Of a stretch of 64,000 nucleotides of DNA, positions 1-11,000 are shown in pieces. The stretch lies in NCBI GenBank assembly GCA_047967505.1, contig CM106538.1. One strand, given 5' to 3'. The notes below the pieces were generated by a model. The model did not search any database and was not told the origin of the DNA. It was given only the letters and a program-made list of their open reading frames with translations. The stretch is from Dipteris shenzhenensis (lineage: Eukaryota; Polypodiophyta; Polypodiopsida; Gleicheniales). Positions within the stretch are counted from its first letter, which is position 1; every line of letters begins with the position of its first letter. A program made the translations under genes and the position numbers.

Positions 1-93
1 AGTGGTTGGAAATGATGCAATGTGGCTGTGAATAATGAATATGCAATGCAAGTTATGGTCTACTACCCTTTAGGAAACTTAAGGCCGGTTTCA
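1..93 (+). repeat. 3' end of the 5' LTR
   Basis: It matches 3592-3684 base for base without gaps, apart from a few substitutions. It ends in CA, as LTRs do, one base before the primer-binding site. Confidence 0.75.
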
Positions 94-94
94 G

Positions 95-111
95 TGGTTC
101 CATTGCCGGGA
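95..111 (+). promoter_or_regulatory. Primer-binding site, probably tRNA-Glu type
   Basis: TGGTTCCATTGCCGGGA is the complement of a tRNA 3' end of the form TCCCGGCAATGGAACCA. From memory this is one base away from plant tRNA-Glu. It sits one base after the LTR end, which is the usual place. The tRNA identity is inferred; the position and the TGG start are seen. Confidence 0.55.
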
Positions 112-250
112 TATCACCATCTTCCTACAGAGGTGAGCCCTGGGAGTGTTGGGTGAAGAAAGCCCCATTGCATTTTTGTTACAGCCATATCATCAACAAT
201 CATGTTGCACTGCAAGAGATCACTGACTAGCTCCGAGCAGGAAGACAGCT

Positions 251-1296
251 TTGAGGATGGAGCACAACACCAGTGAGGGTGAAGAAGAGCAAAATGATGA
301 GGGACAGCATGTTTCTCCTGAGCATGCCACTGAGGATTCGCAGGACGAGTTAGATGAGTCAGAGGAGCTTGATCCCAATGCCCTTTTTCAATTACAAATG
401 CAAAGTGCAGTGGAAGCCCTGTCACAGCTGCAACAGACTTTCTTGGAGATTATGCAAGCTTATCCTGGTGGTAATGCTCCCCCTGGAAGCAAAAAGACAG
501 CTGAGAAGAAGCAGACAAAGCATAAGACGACTCAAAGGCATGTATCTTTTAGTAGACAGCCACCAGAGATGCCCACAGTCACCCCTGTAGCGGGTAATGT
601 CAATACTTTTCATTCAGTTAATCAAGGACAGCAAGTCCTTCCTCAGCCCATGAAGCCTCCAGGATATTTTGGCGGAGGATCGGTTTTTCAATCAATGGTG
701 GGACAGCCCACCAAAGGGCTTCGTATGCCTGGTACATACTTGGGTAGTTTCCAGCCAGGAATGCAGAATTTGCAGCAGCATATGGAGGGTGGAATGCTCC
801 CTGCAAATGCCAATATGATGTATGCAAACATAGGGATGCAACCCGGTATGCAGACAGGGATGCCAGGAATGATAAGCAACACTTGGAGTGTGCCACAGAT
901 GCAAGGAATGGGATCTGGAATGGTCAACCCCACTATGGGCACAGGCGATATGGTACAGAATATGGGATCCACGAAGCCTCCACCATATTTACAGCCCCCA
1001 GTCAGGATGACTCTTTCACGAAAAGGAAATTTGCCAAGACAACCAAAGTCAAGCTTGATGTGGACCAGCGACCTAATTGTAAGCCCAGTACCAGAGAGAG
1101 ATTGTCTCCTGAGGAACGGCAAGCCCTATTTGAAGCTGGAAAGTGTTTCCTTTGCAAAGAAGCGGGCCATCATGCCAAAGATTGCCCCAATCGTAAACGG
1201 AAACAACCTATGGGAGCACAAGAAGTAAAAGGACAGCCACACGTGCTAGAAGATTTGTTTTCCTTTGGTAGAAAGCACGAATATTGGTATGCATGA
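251..1296 (+). pseudogene. Gag-like protein with CCHC zinc knuckle, frameshifted
   Basis: The reading frame opens at 251 with an acidic segment rich in Glu, Asp and Ser. It continues through a Met/Gly/Gln/Pro-rich middle with many GM and PGM steps (about residues 130-245). Near 980-1010 the coding sense moves to the frame ending at 1296. That frame carries basic residues followed by a canonical CX2CX4HX4C knuckle (CFLCKEAGHHAKDC, near 1144-1185), the RNA-binding signature of retroviral-type Gag. One indel therefore separates N- and C-terminal parts, or two overlapping frames are used. No protease or polymerase follows. The Met-rich low-complexity middle is unlike ordinary copia or gypsy Gag and no family was recognised beyond the knuckle. 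The upstream in-frame start is uncertain. Confidence 0.6.
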
Positions 1297-1625
1297 TTGT
1301 AACAGCCAGAAATTGGAGAGTCTCCTCTTTCTAGGCTGCTTTGTTATTTGCAGGATGTTTATTCCCTGCTAGTTTTGCATGGTAATTTGCAGGATGGTTC
1401 TTCCCTGCTAGTTTTGTTGTTTTTTGTATCAGTCAGAAGATGGAGAGTCTCCTCTTCTAGGCTGAATGGTAAATTGCAGAATAAGTAGTCCTTGTTACTG
1501 TTGGATTGCTCGTGTTGTCCGGCATGGCTAGAGCAGCACATCCATGTATCACATGCCTGTTTTGGATGCTCTTGTTGCCCGGCATGGCTCGAGCAGTAAA
1601 TCCATTTAGTACATGCTAGTTGGTT
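1297..1625 (+). repeat. Diverged internal duplications between gag and 3' LTR
   Basis: Three motifs each occur twice with changes: the GGAGAGTCTCCTCTT block (near 1316 and 1442), the TTGCAGGATG...TTCCCTGCTAGTTTTG block (near 1348 and 1388), and the TTG(T/C)CCGGCATGGCT(A/C)GAGCAG block (near 1516 and 1575). No reading frame is supported here. Confidence 0.6.
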
Positions 1626-2183
1626 TTTTATTTGAACCATGAGACAAGGATCCAAGTCTAGCATAGATCGGCTGAACCGATTCAGCTTGCGGTGATGCAA
1701 GTCTGAAAGGATTTCGAGTACCAGGATCTATGTTCCTAGGATCCATTATTGTGATGTGTGTGTGGTTTCAAGTTATTGGAGGTTAGTGAACTAGCAGATT
1801 TCACTTAGAGTGGTGTAGTCCACTCAGTTGTTGTGCTTTGAGCTGACTTCGGTTGTAGCTCCTTCAGGCTCAGTAGAGCATAGGTCTAGAGCATTGCCTG
1901 ATGCTCAAGAGGGGGGTAGTTCCTCCAACCCCTTGTCAACAGACAGGCTCACGGTATCTATAAGTCGCTTGGTGACACTGTATGTCTCACCTGAGGTATT
2001 GTTTGCTTACAATACATCTGCTACGGGACTTCTATGATGAGTGTACTAGTCACTCCACACGGATGATGCATTGATATATGGATGGACACGCGCGCTCTCC
2101 AGACTCCTAGACCATATCATCATTGCTGGTGGTTTATGTTTATAGCAGCAAACTTGATAGTTTGCTGTTTCAAGAGGAGGGTA

Positions 2184-3684
2184 TGTCACAAGGACGTGAA
2201 GTTATGAACCGTGACTTACTTTGGCAAATAAATGTCCGTACAGTAGTCTTTGGAATCCGTGCAGCAGCAACAGCATTAATGGCATCCGTACAGCCAGCAA
2301 ATAAACGTCCGTACAGCCAGCAAAATCACTCGTACTAGCAGAAAAATCATCCGTACAGTCCGCCTTCGATCCCGTACAACAGCACGTGAAAGGTCCATAC
2401 AATCAGCCTAGAAAAGCGTGCATCTGTCCATACAGCCAGCAATTAAGACCTTGGGAGTCGTGCAGCAGCCTGTACACTTGCAGCCAGCCTCGATCAGCAG
2501 CCTGTACAGCAGTACGGCTGCTTCAAATCACCAACAGCAGGTCCGTACAGTCGTACGGTGACCTCGAGGAGCGTGCAATAGCCGTACAGCATGCAGCGTG
2601 CGTAGGACTCCATACAGCCAATGATCAAAGCACCTTGGCATTCGTGCAACGTGAAAGATCCCGTGCAGCCTGCGTTGAAAGGCCATACCATTTGCCTTGG
2701 AAGGAGAGGAAGAGGGTAGGTATGCATGAGGGAATGCTACGTGGCCCCCTCATTAAAGCTCTAACCCTTGCAAACCAATGGAACATTGGTTTGCCCCTCA
2801 CATTAAAATCCTAACCCCTTCTAACCAATAAAACATTGGTTTCCTTGGGCCTAACTTTAAAACCCCTCTAAGCCTTGCCTTGCCCCTGGCAAGTAGGCCT
2901 AGTGTGTGCACCTAGGGACTTTTGGGAAGTGTCTCTTCCCCTGCCTCTTGTACGGCCCCTTTCCCTTGCTATACGGCCTGTTTATCTTCTCTTTCCTACC
3001 CGTGATCCTCCTGCTCTTTCTCTCTCTTTGATTCCAGCTCGTAATCCCTCTCTTCCTTCCCCTCTCCTAGTTGCCTGTTACTTCGGCTAGCCTCAACACT
3101 AGATGTGTTGCTTCTGGAGGTGTTTCGGAGCTGGATTGAAGTCAGTTGAAGCTAGTTTGAGTTCTCTTGTCACTATCCTTTTCATGTGATTGCATTTGGA
3201 GATTTTTGGAAAGTGTCTGGATGCCTAGTCATTCACAGTTGGTTACAGTCTTTGTAAAATGTTTGGATACTTTTACAGTTGGTCATGGACAAATGGTGAA
3301 TGCCTTAGCTTTGCCTTGGCACTTGGGTGCTAGTGTGTGCACTAGGATGGAATGCAGGTTATAGCCAAGGTTTGGCTTGGATGGTGGAATTGCCCGTGGG
3401 GCAGAGCACAAGGAAGAGCCCTTGTTGTATGTATTAATTTCATTCCTAAAGAAATAAATAAATACCGGAAGGGGCGCCAAGTGTTTGGGGCCAGTGTGGT
3501 GTCTTGTACTTGGTTTCATTGAGCAGGGGCATATTCTAGCCTCCATCCAGTTAGTTCTCAAGTTGTTTCTAAGTGGTATTGTTTAAAGTTAAGTGGTTGG
3601 AAATGATGCAATGTGGCTGTGAATAATGAATATGCAATGCAAGTTATGGTCTACAGCCCTTTAGGAAAGTGAAGGCCGGTTTCA
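2184..3684 (+). repeat. 3' LTR (proposed boundaries)
   Basis: The right end is fixed by the repeat of bases 1-93 and the terminal CA at 3684. The left end is proposed at TGTCACAAGG (2184), because a purine-rich run (AAGAGGAGGGTA, 2172-2183) like a polypurine tract stands directly before it. That gives about 1.5 kb with TG...CA ends. The 5' part contains the GTAC cluster, and an AATAAATAAAT run occurs near 3450. The start cannot be verified without the missing 5' LTR. Confidence 0.5.
2236..2590 (+). promoter_or_regulatory. Cluster of GTAC motifs in LTR U3
   Basis: Twelve GTAC cores lie between 2238 and 2587, most as (C/T)CCGTACAG followed by CC or TC, and one as the inverted pair CCGTACAGTCGTACGG (2543-2558). 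About one or two would be expected by chance in 350 bases. GTAC is the core bound by plant SBP/SPL factors and the copper-response core. Binding here is inference. Confidence 0.5.
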
Positions 3685-4893
3685 GTTGAATTCATTACCT
3701 AGAATACATTGACTAAAGAAAGAAAACAAAGAAAGCTTATTAACATATATGGAAGACCGAAGGGTCTATGAGACTAAGAAAAACTAGATACGATGAAAGC
3801 TAAGGGGCAGGGCCACTAAACGGGCATCCACACCCAAGGCTGGTGTCTGTGATGAGAAAATAAATATATCATGCTGTCGCTATAAGAGAGAGAACCCACA
3901 TGTAGCTATAAAGGGCAATGAGGGGAATTCTCTAGCCATCAGTCAACAGGTCAGCTATCCATTCGAGTGGGTTGGTTGGACCTATGTATGCTGTCTATGG
4001 GACCAACTCCATCTGTCAATTGAGAATAGGCAAGATGAGCTGGACTGACAACGGCTCTGGATCTAGTGAGGCCTAGCGTCATCGGGGAAGAAATGTTGTC
4101 TAGCAATTGCTGCAGTCACTCCAGTGGCTTTTCTCCCCACATCGAATAGAGAGGAGAAGTCTGCAATCCTCATGTGAGTGTCCATGAGAGGTCAAGTCTG
4201 TGACGTGCACTCCGGATCTCTACTACGTCAAGACCCCTGCTGCCCCTGGCTCGAGTCACCGAAGAAAAAATCTGTGATTGTCCTCTGACTTCTGCATCTA
4301 TGAAAATTATGAAAATCTTGTATTCAAACTCCTACAATCATATGTGAATCATAGGATCTTTGTATGTGTTGCAGGCAGCAGAAACAAATGGTCCATTTTC
4401 CAAGCATTTGAAAACACATTTGCAAACGTGACATTTCCAAACGTGAGGCAACTATGCAGGCCACAGCTATTGTCAAGAAACGTGGGTCTTTTAAGTTTTT
4501 CAAAGCTGGGTGCACATTTCAAACTGATGAGTTTTGTAAAGCATTTGTTCCTGTGTACATTGATAAATGTTTGCTGAGCTGAAGTTGACAAATCCTCCAC
4601 TCATCTCATTGCAGTCAAGTTGCCCTTGCCAAGAAAACGTCCTTACTATGGCTTTCTCTAGGTAAGATGGCTAAGTTGAAATAGGTATGACTGACAAGAT
4701 TGTGTACTTCTGTTCTTCTTGGAGGAATTTGGAGATCTCCATAGGTGTTCCCAGACTTCATCTTCTTTGTTCCCTTTGGAATTGTGGAGCAATTATACTT
4801 GATGCATGAATAGCAAATGTGAGTTTGACATAACATAATAGACAAATCTCTCCTTCTTTTGCTTCTCTCTATTAAATGCCAAGAGAACGTCAC
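3685..4893. other. Non-coding stretch between LTR and BIN4 exon 5
   Basis: Short frames on both strands lack homology signals. I looked here on the minus strand for the next BIN4 exon (the conserved EAKIEAIMNDF-type segment known in the family) and did not find it. The sequence is probably intron 5 of that gene. Confidence 0.5.
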
Positions 4894-5005
4894 CTTTGAG
4901 ATCTAACAGAAAATGATCCTCCTGATTTGCCAACATGCTAATGCGACCAACTGCTCCAATATCACCACTTAGATCTGAAGCATCCCCATCACATTCCAAA
5001 AGAAC
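4894..5005 (-). CDS. BIN4: BIN4-like exon 5
   Basis: 112 nt, with acceptor TTTTATGGCAG and donor AAAG|GTGACG (phase 1). It encodes VLLECDGDASDLSGDIGAVG and continues to LDLKG, the most diagnostic BIN4 segment in the window. Joined to exon 4 it gives DKVHRSK-VLLECDGD with no frame break. Confidence 0.75.
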
Positions 5006-8000
5006 CTGCCATAAAAGCGTGCTTCTTTAAATGCATATTGCTCCTAGCTTTTCAAAAATCATGTTGCCATCAACATTTGAGCACACATTTATAAACAATG
5101 CCAAAAAACTATTGTTTCACACAAGGGGATCGATATATAAACATGCAGTTTTGACTTGGCTGAACAAATTGTCATCATGAAAAACTGCATATCACATCAT
5201 GGACACCTTGGAGCATAGATTATAGAAATGGGAGACAGTTGAGCTTGGTACAGTGAACCCAGTTGAAAGAGGGGGATGTGCTCCCCCCATTTTCTCAGGA
5301 CGGGAGCAACAGATTTATTCAGCCGACTCCTGTCAGGATACACCGTGAAGCAGGTGTAACCCATATCTGTTAACGTACCTCCACTTCAATTCACTAGAAA
5401 AGGCCAGGATAGAGAACTGTCCACAAGATCTGAGATATATTGAAAATCTCTTGATTAGGAGAACAATAGAAAAACCATGTGCTCATTCAGTATCTTGCCG
5501 AGAATACTGTGATCCATCATGTGGAACAAGCATAACAATATCCATTCAGGACTGTTGAAAAAACAATTTTAAGTTATTGTGTTTACAGCTACTAGCAAAA
5601 AACACAATGGCATAGAATGATTAGTCCATGTTTGAAAACTCGTCCAAACAGTTGAAATTTCGGAAGTGATTGGAGCCTATAAGATGTGTGAATCTTTTGA
5701 TGGTTACATAACAAAATAAGACTGGAGACCAATCTAAACTTTGCCACAATTGTTTTGAAACAAGAATTTGTATCTTAAATCTTCTGGTTAAGTTCTTCTA
5801 TTTGGCCATCTAGTAAAGGACTTGAAAGCTCAAATGGTGTGTTGTAAATGGTGAAGTTTAATGTGTTAAGATGTTAATCCTTGTAGGTGGGATGTTGGAA
5901 TGGTCCCCTCCCCATCTGTGAGCCCCCAAATGAGGGGAGGTGCACCAGGGTAGGTTACGAGCAATGTGGGCAGTAGGTGAGCCTGCCACATGGGCAGGTC
6001 TAACACGGAATGCAAGGCTGCCACATGGACAGCACATGGGCTGTCATGTGGGCAGCAAGGATACAAAGAACATGAAAAAGGTGTTGGAAAACGTGGGATA
6101 GAAGAGAAACATCTTGGAAGAGAAGTGAGAACACAAGATGCAAACCAAAAGTGTGTTCTATTCATTGTGAGAGGGAAGTCCCTCTTTTATAGAAATGGAG
6201 AGAGGGTGGCCTAAATCAATGGCACCTCTCCTACATCAAAGGAGGTAGCTCCTAAATCATAGGAACTCCACAATTATAGGCACCACCCCATGTGGGGGCC
6301 TTTGCATTACATCATCACCTATGTCATGGCCTATGGCACTAAGTGTGCCTCTTCTGCACACACACACACAACCATATGACTGCTAGTGGATGCACACATG
6401 CACCTAGCAAGCCCTTGATCACACATATCCCAACATACCCCCCCTCAAAGGTTTGCCTCTTGCTATGTCAAGGATACATCTAGTCACATAGTTTCTCATG
6501 CCATCTCATGGTGGTCAAGGATAAATCTATGGCTAGGATCTCATGCTAGCAAAGGTGCCCAAGGGTCAAGGCTTACAAAAATGGGATAGACCCCCCCAAA
6601 TGGTTATCTCCCTTGCATGTTCAAGGATTAATCATAGGCCTTTGTATGGACCAAGTTTCTCATGTCTGCAAGAGGTACCATGGAGGCAAAGACATAACAC
6701 ATGGTCTACATCATATGGTGACTAGAGGTGATTTACAAAAGATACAACACTTAACATTCTTTTTGGAGTATTATTCCAGGCAGAAAACCTCAAAAATTTG
6801 ACCAAGTGATGATTACGTTTATTTTAAAGATGTTGGACCTTAAAAGACCCAATCTTCTACCACAAAGTTTGTTTGTGCATTTGTTGAATTACTTTCCTCA
6901 ATCAGATTTGCCTTGGCATTCTTTGTAAATGCTTGATCATCTTCAAGCTTTCTAGTATCCAAAAGTGATGTCTCTTGTTGAAGAGACTTTCAAGCAATAT
7001 GAGTATCATCCTTCATCTTGAAACCTTTGAGGAAGCCTTTAATGTTGATCTTGACATCCATATACATCTTGTCATTTGCCAATGAAGTTGACATGAAATT
7101 AAAATGTGAAGAGAGTAGATCTTCCTTTTTCAATGGTAGCACCAGAAATATCTCATCAACAAGAATGTTGTAATTGAGAAGTACAAAACACTTCCAAAAG
7201 GAAACATACTTTGAAAAATAGTCATCAACATTTGCATCCATTCGTTCACCACTATGAGTGATCATAAACTTCATGATTGTAGAGGAGGATTCCATAAAGT
7301 TTGTCTCACCATATGCATACCATACTTGCTCATCTCCATATATGTTGGCATGTCTCCACCATGTTATGCTCACACCTTGTCCTGAGCACTTCAATTTGTG
7401 CTTGTTGTTGATGAAGGTCTTCATGAGATTTTTCTTGACTCTTGCCTCAAAAACATCATGATTTCTACCTCCCCTCAATGAGAATTGTCCAAACACCATC
7501 ATATGCTCAAAAGTCAAGTCCATCATATGAAGAATTATTGACTAAAGACTATTTGACCATTCACATAGAAGTTTTGAATCAGTTACAAATGTGGTCAAAG
7601 TAATCAGTCAAAGACCATATCAGTGGTAGACTGAAGCAAACAAATACTGACTGATTTTCACAAAAGCCCCAAAAAATAAGTTTGACCACTCAACATTTTG
7701 ACCATAAAACTGTCAAAAATCAAATCCAGCAATAGGCAAGGAATGGAGGGCAAAATTCAAACCGTTGAAGAGTGCATTCAAGGGGCATTTGCAGCAGAAT
7801 GAAAGCTTGATTACCAAAGAACAAGCACCAGCAATGATAGGCGGAATAGTGCGCTATGTCACCCAGGAGACGTGCACCTTCTTGAGCTGTAGTTTTGGTG
7901 ATTACTCCTCTTTAGAACAACCATTGGGCCTCATATTTGGACACAAGGGAGCTTGTGGTGTCGCCCACCTGTGGCTAGAAGGAATTGTCGAAGAGTCAAG

Positions 8001-11000
8001 GCATTGGGCAGAATTGTGTGAAAGTTTGCTAAGCGAAGAAGCTATCGGCACGAGCGTATGCGGGAATATATTTCTAATTGCTTGCAGCCAAGAGGTCGCC
8101 CATATTCAAGGATGCTTGGTATGAAATAATGCTAGCCTAGGCAAGATCTAGAACTTAAATCTATGATACCAAATGTTGGAAAATGTGGGATAGAAGAGAT
8201 GCATCTTGGAAGAGAAGTGAGAACACAAGATGCAAACCAAAAGTGTGTTCTATTCATTGTGAGAGGGAAGTCCCTCTTTTATAGAAATGGAGAGAGTGTG
8301 GCCTAAATCAATGGCACCTCTCCTACATCAAAGGAGGTAGCTCCTAAATCATAGGAACTCCACAATCATAAACACCACCCCATGTGGGGGCCTTTGCATT
8401 ACATCATCACCTGTGTCATGGCCTATGGCACTAAGTGTGCCTCTTCTACACACACACACACACACACAACCATATGACTGCTAGTGGATGCACACATGCA
8501 CCTAGCAAGTGATCACACATATCCCAACAAAAGGTCTGTCATGTGGGCAGCAATCATACAAAGAACAAACAAGTAAAGAGATGCCGCATGGGCAGCACAA
8601 TCAAAGAAGGTACCTAGCTGCTTGGAGAGATCTGCAACAGACTTGGAGCAGTAGAAGAGCTTGGAATCCTGCCAGATTCACCCGCAATGCCACATGGCAT
8701 GGTCTAGGTTGTTCAGCAACAATACGGACAGATTCATGGCCTGGAACAGACCTAGAAGGTATCTGTCAGCCTGCATGGAGGTTTGAAGCACGGTGAGCAT
8801 GATGGACCCACACGGGGAGCACCAGGAGCAAGCCAGGATGTCAGGCGTGAAGCACAGATTATAGAAATGGGAAATAGAGAGCTTGGTACAGTGAAACCCA
8901 ATTGAAAGAGGGGATGTGCTTCCCCCATTTTCTTAGGACGGGAAACAAGAGATCTATTCAGCCTACTCCTGTCTGGATACACCATGAAGCAGGTGTACTC
9001 ATATCTGTAAACGCACCTCCACTTTAACTTGCCAAGACAGAACTGTCCACAGGATATGAGATATATTGAAAATCTCTGGATTAGGGACCTCTTAGGTCTC
9101 TACACAAAGTGTGGAATTGAAATAACGGCGCTCCTGCGAGCTTCCCTCTCCCCATCGCTAGCTACCTCCACTCCCTAGCCCCCCCCCCCGCCGCGACCAC
9201 CCCCCGCCCCCCGTCTCTCCACCCTCGCCTTCCGCTCGCCATCCCCCTCACCCGCCGCCTCGCTCACCCACCACCCATCCCTCCGCCTCGCTCGCCGCCT
9301 CCCATCCCCCGCCCCCTGCCTCTCCGCCCTCGCCCCCCCGCCCGCCCTCGCTCACCCGCCCCCCTCGCTCACCCGACCCGCCCCTCGCTCACCCGCCTCG
9401 CTCACTCCACCCAACCCCCTCGCTCCCCGCCTCCATCCCGCTCCCCCCCGTCCCCCGCGCCCTCACCCGCCTCTCCGCCACTCCGCCTTCCACCCCCCCT
9501 CGCCTCCATTCCGCTCCCCCCGCTTCCTTCTGCTCCACCCCCCCCTTTTTTTTTTTTTTTCGCCTCCACTCCGCTCCCCCGCCCTCCGATTCACCCCTCC
9601 GCCCCCGCCACATCACCCCCGCCCCCCCCGCCCTCCCGCGCCACCCGCCTGCCCCGTACCCTTCACCCCGCCTCGCCCGACCCCCCCCGTTCACCCACCT
9701 CGCTTCGCCCGCCCCTCTGCTTCACTTCACCACCCCGCCTCCACCCTCCGCCTCCGCCACCATCCCTTCCATACCCAGGCGCCATCCTCCCGCTTCGTCT
9801 CCCCTTTTGGGGTGGCAGCCTGTTCTTCATCGGAAGCTTGCAGTTAGTCTTGGCGGTATGGCGGCCCCCTGCCCCCTACCCGGATCCGGAGGCCCAGTCG
9901 GACCCTCCCTCTCCAGATGCCTACCGCGTTATCCTGACAGAGCAACAATCATCTCGTGTGCAGGAGGTTGCCACTGACTTTGCCCGTACCTCTGTTTACG
10001 GTAGAGTCATTGGACACTCTCCCTCCAGAGCAGCCATCAGGGACTGGCTCCAGTCCACTCTCCTGCTAGAGGATGGCCATATTGAGGAGGTGGCCCTTAT
10101 GGGAAGGGGCATCTTCTGGCTCAAACTCTCCAATGAGAAAGCTGCGAGCAACCTGATTGCCGGTTCCCCCACATCGGTGGATGGAAAGATTATCATGATA
10201 GTCCCGTGGTACCGTGGATTCAACGCAGCAGATTTTGATGTTCGGTTCCGTATACCTCGCCACCCAGTGACACTAGTTTTTCCAGGGCTTGCTGCTGAGC
10301 TGCGGCCGATTGTCAGGGACTTGGGCTCCCATTTTGGATGGGTTATGCACGACACCTTCGCCGATGCGGTGACCACGGCAGGAGCCCCCCGTGTCCGAGT
10401 GGCTGTGGCAGACCCTGCGACCCTCCCTGCAGTGATCGAGATTGTGACAGATGCCGGCAGCATCACCCAGAGCATGATAGTCACCGGACAGCCAGGTCAG
10501 TGCCTGAGGTGCCATGGCTTTGGGCACTTGGCGGCTGCGTGCCCACGCTTCGCCAGTTCATCTCGACCCCCCCCGTCCCCGCCTCCTCCGCCCCCGCCCC
10601 CCCCCCCCCGGCGGACAGTCACGTCAGGAGGAGCCGAGGCAGGCGGAGCCCGGTCCAGAGTTAGTGGGTGGCTGGACCGAGGTTAGAAGGAAAAGAGGAA
10701 GGAACAAGAAGATCTCGGATAAAGGCAAGGAGGCAGAGGTTACCCTTCCGGCAGCAGCACCCCAGAGACCTGACAGGCAGCCGCCCGAGGGACCTGGGAG
10801 AGCTTCTTCGTCGACGGCAGGCCGCCCTTCACAGCCTCAGATCCCCCCCTCTCCCGCTCCCCCGTCCCTTCCCACTCAGTCCCAGTCCCCTCCCCAGTTT
10901 CCCCTCCCTTCGCCCGGCCCGCAGCCTCAGCCTCCGTCTCTTCCTCCTCAGTCTCCTTCTCCTCCCTCTCAGCCCCAGCTCCAGAGGAGTCCCCATCCCC

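Larger units (their letters stand above)
1..3684 (+). mobile_element. Gag-only LTR retrotransposon, cut by the left window edge
   Basis: Bases 1-93 recur at 3592-3684 with about four mismatches, and both copies end in TTTCA, so they are the ends of two LTRs. One base after the left copy comes a TGG-initial primer-binding site (95-111). The internal region (94 to about 2183) holds a single gag-like gene with a CCHC knuckle. It is too short for protease, RT, RNase H and integrase, and no trace of these is visible. This is the layout of a terminal-repeat retrotransposon with GAG (TR-GAG), a non-autonomous class. Most of the 5' LTR lies outside the window, so total length and target duplication cannot be seen. 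It lies antisense to the BIN4-like gene, downstream of its exon 5. An autonomous element that lost pol by deletion is the alternative. Confidence 0.7.
6082..8529 (-). mobile_element. Small copia-like gag-only LTR element with TSD
   Basis: Two near-identical LTRs, 6082-6435 (354 bp) and 8174-8529 (356 bp), both run TGTTGG...CCAACA and are flanked by the 5-bp duplication AAAGG (6077-6081 and 8530-8534). On the minus strand TGGTATCATAG (8171-8161) follows the 5' LTR, close to the initiator-tRNA-Met primer site. A G-rich polypurine tract (complement of 6436-6451) precedes the 3' LTR, so the element is on the minus strand. The 1.7-kb interior holds one degenerate gag-like frame and no pol. It inserted into repeat module copy A, and the empty site is visible in copy B near 16957. 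Confidence 0.85.

Noticed and set aside
4278-4600. Frames of 63-99 codons on both strands as further BIN4 exons
   Set aside because: They lack the conserved C-terminal BIN4 segment and have no suitable splice borders.
7765-8124. 119-codon plus-strand frame
   Set aside because: Opposite to the coding sense of the LTR element it lies in, and no homology recognised; left as probable chance.
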